Shown: one piece after another, positions 55,897 to 64,000 of the stretch
Numbering within the stretch: the stretch's first letter is position 1
How the letters are laid out: each line of letters opens with the position of its first letter
Source: JACPLA01 sp035291905
Lineage (GTDB): Bacteria; Bacteroidota; Ignavibacteria; UBA10030
NCBI GenBank assembly: GCA_035291905.1
Contig: DATDRF010000103.1
Location: 29,179-93,178, forward strand
Direction of reading: 5' to 3'
DNA length: 64,000 nt
The notes under the pieces: model-generated
Seen by the model: the letters and a program-made list of their open reading frames with translations, nothing else
The model's database searches: none
What the model was told of the DNA's origin: nothing
Made by a program: the position numbers and the translations under genes

Positions 55897-58527
55897 ATGC
55901 TAGAGCAACGCGCTCGAATTCCTGTTGAACAACGAAACTATGGGATGTTCTACATAGTGTTCAGCGCCATTCTATTTTTAGGTACGGTGTGGGCGGTGTG
56001 GGATGAAGTGAGCGTGCGAAGGCCGTGGAAGGGGTATCAATCCCAGTACTACGATCTTCTGTATCAGAAACTCGATTCCCTCAAGTCAGAAGCATTGAGT
56101 GCGATTGATTCAACCGAAGCGGCGGGTCTTCAGGAGCGCCTGAGACAGGCTCAAGGTGCTCTGCAGTCGGATGAATATGTTCAGACGATGGATCAGAAAA
56201 ACGGACTGCTGAGGGACCTTGACGTTGCCACGCGCGAATGGCGATTCGCCCGCAGCCGGTCGGATGCGGCGTTCTATCAATACCAGCAGGCCATGTTGGC
56301 AGGCAAGGATACGTCGTCGGCGAGGGTCGAAGTTGATGAAGAGGAAGCAGCAATCGCGAAATATGCCGCGGAAATGGATGACCTGCAGAAGAAGATATCG
56401 GGGTTCGACGGCATCGTTGACAAATACCAGGGCGAAATTGGAAGAATCGAAGTTGAGATAAAGAAGCTCTTCGCATCAGCTGACTCCTACAATTTGAAAT
56501 TGGAGCGGTCGGAAAAAAGCTCGCTTGAAATCAAACAGGTCATTCTTCCCGATTTTGAGCTTACCCCGTTCAGCGAGGTGAAGGCTCGTATCGACCGATG
56601 CCAGACATGCCATCTTGGATGGAATGAGAGCGTAATGGCAGAAGCGCCTCAACCCTTCACAACGCATCCGTTGCCGGAGCTACTGGCGAAGCACAATCCG
56701 GAGACCTTCGGCTGCACCACGTGTCATCGAGGCCAGGGACCGGCATTGACCGAGGGGTTTGCTCATGGCGAAGCGGATCATTACTGGGAAACACCGATTC
56801 TGACAGGAGTGGAAACATACGCAACGTGCAACACGTGCCATTCCAATGAAACGGTGTTGAAGTATGCGAAACCGTTCACCAGGGCGAAGCAGCTGGTCCT
56901 GGAGAACGGCTGCTATGGTTGCCACGAGGTCAAAGGATACGCCGATTTGCCGAAGATCGGGCCTGCGTTGAGTACTTTGCCTGCGAAAACGAATGCGGAT
57001 TGGATCTTCAGGTGGGTCAAGAATCCGACTGAATACAACGCACATACGCGGATGCCGAATTTCAGATTCAGCGATGAACAGGCAGAAGCGATCACAGCAT
57101 ACCTCATGAAGATCGGGCGGGAATCCGAATTTCAATATGAACGCGGACGAGGGGCGTGGGGTGGAGGAAACGCAGCTCAGGGAAAACAACTGTTTCAATC
57201 GGTCGGGTGTCAGGCATGCCATGTTATCGGCGATGACGCCAGCGTGAGAGAGTCCCGGGGTACGAGCCACGATCCGGCTCCAGAATTGACGAGGGTTGCA
57301 AGCAAGGTGAATCCCGATTGGATCATGGATTGGGTGAAAAACCCGAAGCATTACGACCCGGCAACAAGAATGCCGAGCCTGAGGCTTTCGGACGGTGAAG
57401 CCAGAAATCTTGTGGCATATCTGATGACGTTGAAAGACGGACAAAGCTACCCGAAGCGCTCACTCGATTTGAACAATGAGGAGAAGATCCGGGAGGGGGA
57501 CAGGCTCATCAGAGAATTCGGTTGCGCCGGTTGCCATACGATCAAAGGTATGGAAAGGGAAGGGAAAGTCAGCGTCAATCTCTCCGATTTTGGAAAGAAG
57601 AAAGTGGAGCAGATGGACTTTGGCAACACGCTTCCGCTCGGCCATGACTCAGATGTGGATTACCAGGAGAACGCGAACGGGACTGTTTCTGTTAAGCATT
57701 CGTGGGGAGGATGGGTTTATGGCAAATTCAAGAACGCCCGGCTGTATCAAACGGAACGGATCGTTCAAAAGATGCCCGTGTACAGCTTCAACGATGAGGA
57801 AATACGCCTGATGAGGGCATTCCTCATGAGCATGACACGGGATGTTCCCATCGCGACCTATCAGCGGACATTTGACAAGAGAATGCAGAATGTCGAGGCA
57901 GGCAGGAGATTGACGGTTCGTTACAACTGCATCCAATGCCATACACTCGAAGAGCAAGGCGGCTACATTCTCGTAAAATATGATGACCCGGGTCTAGGTC
58001 CTCCGCCGCTTCCGGAAAGTCAGGGAGTAAAGGTCCAGGAACAGTGGCTGCACAGCTTCCTGAAGAACCCGACGACGGTGAGGCCGTGGCTGAAGCTCAG
58101 GATGCCGACATTCCAATTCTCAGATGCTGAGATAGGGACGATACAGAAGTACTTCCTGGGGATGTCCAAAGCGGACCTTGAAATTCGCGATTATTCTTCG
58201 ACGCCTGTGGAGGTAAGATACCTCAAGCCCGGAAGAGAACTTTTTGAGACATATCAGTGTGCGAAATGCCATCCGTCGGGCAACGTCAATCTTTCAGAGC
58301 TTTCTGCCTCAGATCTTGCTCCGAATCTCGCCCTGGCCCGCGAACGGCTGAAGCCGGAATGGATTGTCGAATGGATCAAGGACCCGCAGAAATTGCAGCC
58401 GGGAACCCGCATGCCGACCTTCTTCTACGAAGGCGTTGCTCCGGACGGAGAAACACTCGGAGGGAATGTGGACGAACAGGCAAAAGCGCTTACGACACAT
58501 ATTTGGAATCTCGGGAAAAAGAAATAA
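55897..58527 (+). CDS. Membrane-anchored octaheme cytochrome c with long coiled coil
   Basis: 876 residues. One N-terminal TM helix (about 16-38), a long coiled-coil stalk (about 45-200), then eight CXXCH heme sites at about residues 235, 273, 311, 339, 438, 543, 678 and 788. Each of several modules ends with a WIxxWxKxPxxxxxxTRMPxF-like segment followed by SDxExxxIxxYL, the distal Met pattern of class I cytochromes. It likely forms an electron wire from the bc complex to the oxidase. No diheme bc1-type c1 gene is present, so this protein appears to replace it. Confidence 0.9.
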   Translation: MLEQRARIPVEQRNYGMFYIVFSAILFLGTVWAVWDEVSVRRPWKGYQSQYYDLLYQKLDSLKSEALSAIDSTEAAGLQERLRQAQGALQSDEYVQTMDQKNGLLRDLDVATREWRFARSRSDAAFYQYQQAMLAGKDTSSARVEVDEEEAAIAKYAAEMDDLQKKISGFDGIVDKYQGEIGRIEVEIKKLFASADSYNLKLERSEKSSLEIKQVILPDFELTPFSEVKARIDRCQTCHLGWNESVMAEAPQPFTTHPLPELLAKHNPETFGCTTCHRGQGPALTEGFAHGEADHYWETPILTGVETYATCNTCHSNETVLKYAKPFTRAKQLVLENGCYGCHEVKGYADLPKIGPALSTLPAKTNADWIFRWVKNPTEYNAHTRMPNFRFSDEQAEAITAYLMKIGRESEFQYERGRGAWGGGNAAQGKQLFQSVGCQACHVIGDDASVRESRGTSHDPAPELTRVASKVNPDWIMDWVKNPKHYDPATRMPSLRLSDGEARNLVAYLMTLKDGQSYPKRSLDLNNEEKIREGDRLIREFGCAGCHTIKGMEREGKVSVNLSDFGKKKVEQMDFGNTLPLGHDSDVDYQENANGTVSVKHSWGGWVYGKFKNARLYQTERIVQKMPVYSFNDEEIRLMRAFLMSMTRDVPIATYQRTFDKRMQNVEAGRRLTVRYNCIQCHTLEEQGGYILVKYDDPGLGPPPLPESQGVKVQEQWLHSFLKNPTTVRPWLKLRMPTFQFSDAEIGTIQKYFLGMSKADLEIRDYSSTPVEVRYLKPGRELFETYQCAKCHPSGNVNLSELSASDLAPNLALARERLKPEWIVEWIKDPQKLQPGTRMPTFFYEGVAPDGETLGGNVDEQAKALTTHIWNLGKKK

Positions 58528-58563
58528 TCAATTCATCTCTCTTTAATGAAGGAGTTATCTGTG

Positions 58564-59256
58564 ATGAGATCACTTGCTGTTGTGGGAACACTTCTACTCG
58601 TTGGTGCCTTCACCACCTTCGCCGGGGACGTGACAGGCAAAGTAGCGTTCAAGGGAAAATCTCCCGGTATGGCTCGCCTCAGGATGGACGCGGATCGCTT
58701 TTGCAAGACCGCTCACAAGACTCCTGTGGTGAGCGAAGAGGTCGTCGTTAACAAGAACGGTACTCTCAAGAACGTTCTTGTGTATGTCAAAGAAGGACTG
58801 GCAGGGAAGAAATTCACCGCTCCTGCCCAGAAGGCGGTCTTTGACCAGGAAGGATGCACCTACCACCCCCACGTTCTTGGAGTTCAGGCCGGGCAGGAGG
58901 TTGAGATCCGGAACAGCGACAACACCCTCCACAATGTCCACACGCTTTCAGCCTCGAATCCTTCATTCAACGCCGGTCAACCGATGAAGGGAGCAAAGCT
59001 GGTGAAGAAATTCGAGAAGGCGGAGACATTCAAGGTGAAATGCGACGTCCACTCGTGGATGGGTGCCTACATCGGGGTCTTCAACCACCCGTATTTCGCG
59101 GTGACGGGAGACGATGGGAGCTTTACGATCAAGGGATTGCCTGCAGGCGAATATACACTCGAGGTCTGGCATGAGAAATACGGTGCCCAGACTTTGAAGG
59201 TCACCGTGGATGCCTCCGGCAAGAAAAACGCCGATTTCACGTACTCTGCTAACTAA
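58564..59256 (+). CDS. Exported cupredoxin-like protein
   Basis: 230 residues. Signal peptide (about 1-20, ending FTTFA-GDV), then a blue-copper-like domain with ligands in HNVHTLS and KCDVHSWMGAY (His, Cys, His, Met), and a C-terminal carboxypeptidase-regulatory-like beta domain (GSFTIKGLPAGEYTLEVWHEKYG). ATG 58564 (or GTG 58561) is favoured over ATG 58546, because GGAG at 58550-58553 suits it and the signal peptide then starts cleanly. Placed between the bc complex and the oxidase, it may carry electrons or copper to subunit II. Confidence 0.82.
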   Translation: MRSLAVVGTLLLVGAFTTFAGDVTGKVAFKGKSPGMARLRMDADRFCKTAHKTPVVSEEVVVNKNGTLKNVLVYVKEGLAGKKFTAPAQKAVFDQEGCTYHPHVLGVQAGQEVEIRNSDNTLHNVHTLSASNPSFNAGQPMKGAKLVKKFEKAETFKVKCDVHSWMGAYIGVFNHPYFAVTGDDGSFTIKGLPAGEYTLEVWHEKYGAQTLKVTVDASGKKNADFTYSAN

Positions 59257-59294
59257 CCGGACCGTTTTCCCAATTGGATCAAAAGGAGTTGACT

Positions 59295-61163
59295 GTGCAT
59301 CACACAGCCACAGATGATCATCATGCCGCCGCTCATCATGATCAGGGATTCATGCGGACGTACGTATTTTCGCAGGACCACAAGATCATAGGCCTTCAGT
59401 ACATGATGACGGCATTGCTCTTCCTCTTCCTGGGTTTCACCCTGATGCTTCTTATGAGATGGCAGCTGGCTTACCCGGGCCTGGCAATTCCCGGTGAGGC
59501 CTTTGCCCTCACCCCCGGAATCCTGGGCCTCATAGCGCTGCTCATCTCTCTCATCAGCAAACGGAAGCTCACAGGGCTTGTGGGAGTTCTTTTTCTTGGA
59601 ATAGCAGGACTTGTGTGGTATCTCGTCTCGGATGAGACTCTCTTTCCTGAAGGCGTCATGGTTCCTGAACTCTATAACTCTTTCGGAGCCATGCACGGGA
59701 CGATTATGGTCTTCCTCGGTGTGGTTCCTCTGGCCGTTGGTGCATTTGGAAACTACGTCGTTCCGTTGCAGGTCGGGGCTCCCGATATGGCGTTCCCCAA
59801 ACTGAACATGATCAGTTACTGGACCTACTTCATGGGCGGTGTGGTCATGCTCTCGAGCTTTTTTCTCCCGGGCGGCGCCGCCAATTCGGGCTGGACCTCA
59901 TACCCGCCGCTGTCCGATATCGCAACGGTGGGACAGACCGTATGGTTGTTCGGAATGGTCTTCTTGATAACGTCATCCCTCTTGGGCTCCGTAAATTTCA
60001 TTGTGACCATCGTTCAGCTGAGGGCGAACGGGCTGACCTTCATGAGACTCCCGTTCTTCGTCTGGGCCCAATTCGTTACATCGTTCCTTCTTTTGCTTGC
60101 ATTCCCTCCCCTTGAGGCTGCCGGCATCCTGCAGTTGATGGATCGTCTCGCAGGAACCAGCTTCTTCCTTCCGAGCGGGCTTGTCATCAGCGGGCAGCAA
60201 CTCGATGTCAGCGGGGGAGGAAGTCCCCTGCTTTGGCAGCATCTGTTCTGGTTTCTCGCCCATCCCGAAGTGTATGTCCTGATCCTGCCCGCCATGGGCG
60301 TTGTCGGGGAAGTTATTGCCAATAATACGCGCAAGCCACTGTGGGGATACAGATCGATCGTCTATGCGACCATCTTCCTGGGATTCATGTCCTTCATCGT
60401 TTGGGCCCATCACATGTTTATGACCGGCATGGGAACAGTGATCAGTACTTTCTTCCAAACGACAACGATGATCATTTCGATCCCCTCGGTGATTATTCTC
60501 ACCGCGCTGGTTCTTTCGTTGTACGGAGGCTCGATCAGGTTCACAACGCCAATGCTCTTTGCCCTGGCATTTCTGCCGATGTTTGCAATCGGCGGTCTCA
60601 CCGGACTTCCACTTGGACTTGCGCCGAGCGATATTCATCTGCACGACACGTATTACGTTATCGGACACTTCCACTATGTTGTAGCGCCGGGAACGATTTT
60701 CGCGCTTTTTGCAGGGCTTTATTATTGGTATCCAAAGGTGACCGGGAAAATGATGGGGGAAGGATTGGGTCGCATTCACTTCTGGGGCTCTCTTGTGTGT
60801 ATGAACGGGATATTCTTCCCAATGCTCATTCAGGGGCTCGCAGGCGTATCTCGGCGGCTCTACGACGGGGGAGCTCAGTACAGTCATGCTCAGAGTGTCT
60901 TGCAGTGGAACGAAGTAATGTCGATCTCGGCGTTCGCTCTTGCCGCATTTCAGATTCCCTTTCTGATCAACTTCTTCTGGAGCATCAAGAAGGGAAAGAA
61001 GGTGGAATCGGATAATCCATGGGAAGCAACGACGCTTGAGTGGCAAACGCCGACTCCGCCGCCGCACGGCAATTTCACAACGATTCCTGAAGTGTTCAGG
61101 GGGCCGTACGAATACAGTACGCCCGGTTCATCGAAGGATTTCACTCCCCAGAATGTTCGATAA
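59295..61163 (+). CDS. ctaD: Cytochrome c oxidase subunit I
   Basis: Heme-copper oxidase catalytic subunit, 622 residues, about 12-14 TM helices. CuB/heme ligands in HPEVYVLILPAMG, HHMFMTGM and DTYYVIGHFHYV. The N-terminus is His-rich (HHTATDDHHAAAHHDQ). GTG 59295 has AAAAGGAG 6 bases upstream; an earlier in-frame TTG at 59274 has none. The HPEVY tyrosine crosslink site marks an A-family enzyme. Confidence 0.95.
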   Translation: MHHTATDDHHAAAHHDQGFMRTYVFSQDHKIIGLQYMMTALLFLFLGFTLMLLMRWQLAYPGLAIPGEAFALTPGILGLIALLISLISKRKLTGLVGVLFLGIAGLVWYLVSDETLFPEGVMVPELYNSFGAMHGTIMVFLGVVPLAVGAFGNYVVPLQVGAPDMAFPKLNMISYWTYFMGGVVMLSSFFLPGGAANSGWTSYPPLSDIATVGQTVWLFGMVFLITSSLLGSVNFIVTIVQLRANGLTFMRLPFFVWAQFVTSFLLLLAFPPLEAAGILQLMDRLAGTSFFLPSGLVISGQQLDVSGGGSPLLWQHLFWFLAHPEVYVLILPAMGVVGEVIANNTRKPLWGYRSIVYATIFLGFMSFIVWAHHMFMTGMGTVISTFFQTTTMIISIPSVIILTALVLSLYGGSIRFTTPMLFALAFLPMFAIGGLTGLPLGLAPSDIHLHDTYYVIGHFHYVVAPGTIFALFAGLYYWYPKVTGKMMGEGLGRIHFWGSLVCMNGIFFPMLIQGLAGVSRRLYDGGAQYSHAQSVLQWNEVMSISAFALAAFQIPFLINFFWSIKKGKKVESDNPWEATTLEWQTPTPPPHGNFTTIPEVFRGPYEYSTPGSSKDFTPQNVR

Positions 61164-61175
61164 AGGCTGATCACC

Positions 61176-61766
61176 ATGCAAATTCCGTTTACAGTTGCCG
61201 CTCGACCCGACACAGGGTTGCATAACGCAAAGCTTGGAATCTGGCTGTTCCTTGCGTCTGAAGTGATGCTGTTCGGAGCGTTGTTCTCCTCTTACATCCT
61301 GCTGCGGGTGGCGGCGCCGGAATGGCCCCACGGTTCAACGCTTCTCAATGTTCCGCTCGCCACGCTTAACACGGTGATCCTCATCAGCTCGAGCGTCACC
61401 ATGGTGATGTCGTGGGCTTCACTGATGCTTAAAGACTTCGTCAAATACAAACGCTACATGGGGCTTACGATTCTGTGCGGCTTGCTGTTCTTGTTGGTAA
61501 AAGGCTTCGAATACGGCGCTAAGTTCTCCCACGGAATCATGCCGGGTGAAGATCTGTTTTACGCAACGTACTTCACGCTCACCGGACTCCATGGGTTGCA
61601 CGTGGTGGGCGGCATCGTCGTCAACTTCTACTTCTGGGGACCGGGAAGCAAAATGTGGCAAACCGAGCCTCAGCGGTTCACCAACAGGATCGAAGTCGCC
61701 GGCCTCTACTGGCACTTCGTTGACCTTGTCTGGATCTTTCTTTTCCCAACACTCTATCTTCTCTAA
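61176..61766 (+). CDS. ctaE: Cytochrome c oxidase subunit III
   Basis: 196 residues, five TM helices, short bacterial form. LGIWLFLASEVMLFGALFSSYILLR at the N-terminus, TGLHGLHVVGG, and the terminal YWHFVDLVWIFLFPTLYL are standard. Follows ctaD by 12 bases. Confidence 0.93.
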   Translation: MQIPFTVAARPDTGLHNAKLGIWLFLASEVMLFGALFSSYILLRVAAPEWPHGSTLLNVPLATLNTVILISSSVTMVMSWASLMLKDFVKYKRYMGLTILCGLLFLLVKGFEYGAKFSHGIMPGEDLFYATYFTLTGLHGLHVVGGIVVNFYFWGPGSKMWQTEPQRFTNRIEVAGLYWHFVDLVWIFLFPTLYLL

Positions 61767-61775
61767 AGGTGGCAA

Positions 61776-62075
61776 ATGGAACATGCATCACCCGAGGCCA
61801 TAAAGAAACATGTTCGCACCTACGTGATCGTCTTTGTCTCTCTGATGGCGCTCACCGTTATTACGGTCGCGATTTCTTATCTCCATCTTGATGTGACCGC
61901 AGCGGTGATTGTGGCCATGTTCATAGCCACGATCAAAGGTTCGCTTGTTGCTTCTTACTTCATGCACCTGATCTCCGAGAAGAAGCTTATTGTTCTGGCC
62001 CTCATTCTGACGGCTGTATTCTTTATCGCTCTCATGGCCCTTCCCCTCCTGGGCTACCATGATACTATTGGATAA
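61776..62075 (+). CDS. Cytochrome c oxidase subunit IV (prokaryotic type)
   Basis: 99 residues, three TM helices with the signature IATIKGSLVASYFMHLISEKK, the COX4_pro/CtaF-like family of caa3 oxidases. Ten bases after ctaE. Confidence 0.85.
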   Translation: MEHASPEAIKKHVRTYVIVFVSLMALTVITVAISYLHLDVTAAVIVAMFIATIKGSLVASYFMHLISEKKLIVLALILTAVFFIALMALPLLGYHDTIG

Positions 62076-62078
62076 TCC

Positions 62079-62300
62079 ATGTCACTGAAAGCATTTCATA
62101 TCTTCTTCATCGTCGTTTCGATCCTGTTTGCAGCGGGATTTGGAATCTGGTTCTTGATAGAACAACCGATTTCATCTCAGTCTCTGAATGTTCTCGCGGC
62201 AGTCTTATCCTTTACGGTCGGCGGAGGGTTGATCCTTTATGCAATCCGATTCGTTCGCAAGATAAGGAGCATGCCGTCAGAGGAGGACAAACAATCATGA
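62079..62300 (+). CDS. Small two-helix membrane protein of the oxidase operon
   Basis: 73 residues, two TM helices (about 6-26 and 38-62) and a charged tail RKIRSMPSEEDKQS. No known motif. Overlaps the next gene as ATGA, so the pair is translated together; assembly role inferred from position. Confidence 0.7.
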   Translation: MSLKAFHIFFIVVSILFAAGFGIWFLIEQPISSQSLNVLAAVLSFTVGGGLILYAIRFVRKIRSMPSEEDKQS

Positions 62301-62527
62301 AAAAGCGCGTGCTTATGTCCATGTCGGTTGTGATCCTTGGTGCCTTGCCGGATATTGTCGTAAGCTGCCCGGTCTGTTTTGGAGACAAATCTTCGGCGGA
62401 GGTAGAGGGTGCACGTTGGGCGATCGTCTTTTTGCTGGGGGTTACCGGAACCGTCCTAAGCGGAGTATTGACGTTTGCTATTTATCTTCGAAGGCGCGCA
62501 CGGCTCAACCTGCGGAAACAGAACTAA
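62297..62527 (+). CDS. Small exported/membrane protein with CPVC motif in the oxidase operon
   Basis: 76 residues: hydrophobic N-terminus resembling a signal (VLMSMSVVILGALPDIVVS), CPVCFGDKSS at about residues 24-33, a TM helix (about 44-67) and a basic end (RRRARLNLRKQN). The CPVC would face the periplasm and could bind copper or act in thiol chemistry during CuA assembly. Function not established. Confidence 0.65.
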   Translation: MKKRVLMSMSVVILGALPDIVVSCPVCFGDKSSAEVEGARWAIVFLLGVTGTVLSGVLTFAIYLRRRARLNLRKQN

Positions 62528-62554
62528 TGTATCTCAACACGGAGCTTTGAGAAT

Positions 62555-63499
62555 ATGCAAGAATTCCTTGGTTTGCCGCTAGATGCTTCTGCACACGGAC
62601 CCGAGATCGACAATATGATCGGCGTGGTGCACTGGCTGATGTTTGCTCTCTTCATCGGCTGGGGAGTGTTTTTTGTATATACGCTCATCCGGTTCCGTCG
62701 ATCACGCAGGGCAGCCGCCGACTCTGTTGGGGTGAAAAGTCATGCGTCGTCCTATCTGGAGGTGGGTGTCGCCTTGTTCGAAATCGTGCTGATCGTCGGG
62801 TTCGCAATCCCGCTCTGGGCTAAACGAGTGAACGCGTTTCCGGATGAGAAAGAGGCTCTTGTGCTTCGTGTCGTGGCGGAACAATTCGCATGGAACGTTC
62901 ACTACCCCGGCGCCGACGGCCAGTTCGGAAGAACGGACATCAATCTTGTGACTGCGGAGAATCCGATCGGCCTTGACCGCTCCGATCCTGTGGGTAAGGA
63001 TGATATTGCAACGATCAATCAGCTTAACTTGCCGGTCGGGAAGCCGGTTATCATACGGTTAACCTCGAAGGATGTCATTCACAGCTTCGGAATACCTTTA
63101 TTGCGGGTGAAACAAGACGTCATTCCGGGCCAGGTGATTCCTGTTTGGTTCAAACCCGTTGAAACGACGGCCGAGATCCGGTCAAAGCTCACCAAAACGT
63201 ATGCTCTGGGAGAAGGCCACGATCCCCGCCTGGCTTCCCTGGTCGCTATGGAGGATTACGTGGGGAAGGATAGCACAGTCATTGCTCCCAAAGGGAGCAT
63301 CCTGTTCGAGGAGGTGCTCACACAACTGGCTGAAGCCGGACACACGGAGGTAAAGGCCGGACCAGATACCCCGATGGAGATAGCCTGTGCCCAGTTGTGC
63401 GGCCTTGGGCATTACCGAATGCGCGGCTACGTTTCCATTCTCACACCCGAGGAGTATGATGCCTGGCTCAAGGAAGAAGCATCGTATCTTGTGCCATAG
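62555..63499 (+). CDS. coxB: Cytochrome c oxidase subunit II
   Basis: 314 residues. Two TM helices (about 22-48 and 68-92), then the periplasmic CuA cupredoxin domain: aromatic patch EQFAWNVHYPGADGQFGR, first His in DVIHSFGIPLLRVKQDVIPG, and CAQLCGLGHYRMRG at the C-terminus. The usual Glu of CxExCG is Gln here, and an insertion of about 60-70 residues separates the first His from the Cys pair. No C-terminal CXXCH, so it is aa3- rather than caa3-like in electron entry. Not contiguous with ctaD; subunits III and IV and two small proteins lie between. Confidence 0.9.
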   Translation: MQEFLGLPLDASAHGPEIDNMIGVVHWLMFALFIGWGVFFVYTLIRFRRSRRAAADSVGVKSHASSYLEVGVALFEIVLIVGFAIPLWAKRVNAFPDEKEALVLRVVAEQFAWNVHYPGADGQFGRTDINLVTAENPIGLDRSDPVGKDDIATINQLNLPVGKPVIIRLTSKDVIHSFGIPLLRVKQDVIPGQVIPVWFKPVETTAEIRSKLTKTYALGEGHDPRLASLVAMEDYVGKDSTVIAPKGSILFEEVLTQLAEAGHTEVKAGPDTPMEIACAQLCGLGHYRMRGYVSILTPEEYDAWLKEEASYLVP

Positions 63500-63516
63500 A
63501 AACAACCAGAGACTCA

Positions 63517-64000
63517 ATGCACTATAATCAAGCATTACACAGGTTTACCCTGTTCATAGCAATTTGTATTCTCGTACTTATTGTCGCCGGGGGGTTGGTG
63601 ACAAGCACAGGATCGGCATTGGCTGTACCGGATTGGCCTCTCTCGTATGGTCAGGTAATGCCTCCCATGGTTGGGGGAATCCTCTACGAGCACGGCCATA
63701 GGATGATTGCGACGTTTGTGGGGGTGCTTACCACTGTTCTCGCGGTCTGGTACTGGCAGAAAGAATCACGAAATTGGGTGAGAAATCTGGCTCTGGGAGC
63801 ATTGGCGGCAGTTATCGCCCAGGGAGTCCTTGGGGGCCTCACCGTCCTGTTTCTCCTTCCAACACCTGTTTCCGTGAGTCACGCAACCCTGGCTCAGACC
63901 TTTTTCGTCATTATCTCGTCCCTGGCACTCTTCACATCCCGATGGTGGATGGAGAACCAACTCAGCTTGCACGATGAAGAGGGGGGGACGTCGTATCATT
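63517..64000 (+). CDS. ctaA: Heme A synthase (CtaA/COX15), 3' partial
   Basis: Membrane enzyme turning heme O into heme A for the oxidase. The readable 161 residues include GGLVTSTGSALAVPDWPLSYGQVMPP (conserved in the family), the heme-binding EHGHRMIATFVG and a second His in VSHATLAQTFF, with at least four TM helices. The frame is open at base 64000. It starts 18 bases after coxB. Confidence 0.92.
   Translation, partial: MHYNQALHRFTLFIAICILVLIVAGGLVTSTGSALAVPDWPLSYGQVMPPMVGGILYEHGHRMIATFVGVLTTVLAVWYWQKESRNWVRNLALGALAAVIAQGVLGGLTVLFLLPTPVSVSHATLAQTFFVIISSLALFTSRWWMENQLSLHDEEGGTSYH

Overview
The window (about 53% GC by eye) comes from a Gram-negative, aerobically respiring bacterium. The gene set points to the Bacteroidota/Chlorobiota/Ignavibacteriota group, most likely an Ignavibacteria-like lineage. 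Evidence: LolCDE-type lipoprotein export and apolipoprotein N-acyltransferase (outer membrane), BshC (bacillithiol), a menaquinol-type bc complex plus caa3/aa3-type oxidase, and clear GGAGG ribosome binding sites, which argue against classical Bacteroidia. The phylum is an inference; no rRNA is present. Almost every gene is on the plus strand and tightly packed, with many 4-base ATGA start/stop overlaps. bshC is the only clear minus-strand gene.

Layout. 1-6285: surface polysaccharide cluster (flippase, three GT2 glycosyltransferases, a sugar-type O-methyltransferase, one GT4 glycosyltransferase). 6363-9148: nadD and glgB. 9257-11683: a response regulator and a hybrid histidine kinase split by one in-frame TGA. 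11684-12349: a gene-poor island with a miniature inverted-repeat element, GC-rich hairpins, tRNA-Arg(CCT) and a broken copy of its 3' half. 12350-13990: a lone P-loop ATPase of probable accessory or defence type. 14282-25998: proS, aldehyde dehydrogenase, dnaE, trxA, aspS, an AtuA-like pair, prfB. 26032-29185: LolC/LolE-like permeases and LolD. 29186-30080: a second copy of the miniature element, a structured leader, a small membrane protein, tRNA-Lys and tRNA-Leu. 30114-39526: a TPR protein, tandem CMD-like protein, acyP, ispF, dedA, PAP2, lnt, threonine aldolase, thioesterase, trpE, trpG, LOG protein. 39610-48738: the translation/RNA operon rimP-nusA-infB-rbfA-truB-ribF-rpsO-pnp. 48810-52902: aroA, an orphan MalK-type ATPase, and convergent bshC. 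53121-64000: a respiratory supercluster.

In the respiratory supercluster a two-cluster ferredoxin, Rieske protein, two-piece cytochrome b and a coiled-coil octaheme cytochrome c form one operon behind a near-consensus promoter. It continues into a cupredoxin-like protein, cytochrome oxidase subunits I, III and IV, two small membrane proteins, subunit II and heme A synthase (cut by the window end). Together these describe electron flow from menaquinol to oxygen with an unusual cytochrome c partner.

The most novel item is a family of non-coding miniature elements (11692-11885 and 29220-29376). Both copies have perfect 16-bp terminal inverted repeats and exact 8-bp target duplications. The inverted repeats differ between copies but stay perfectly paired within each copy.
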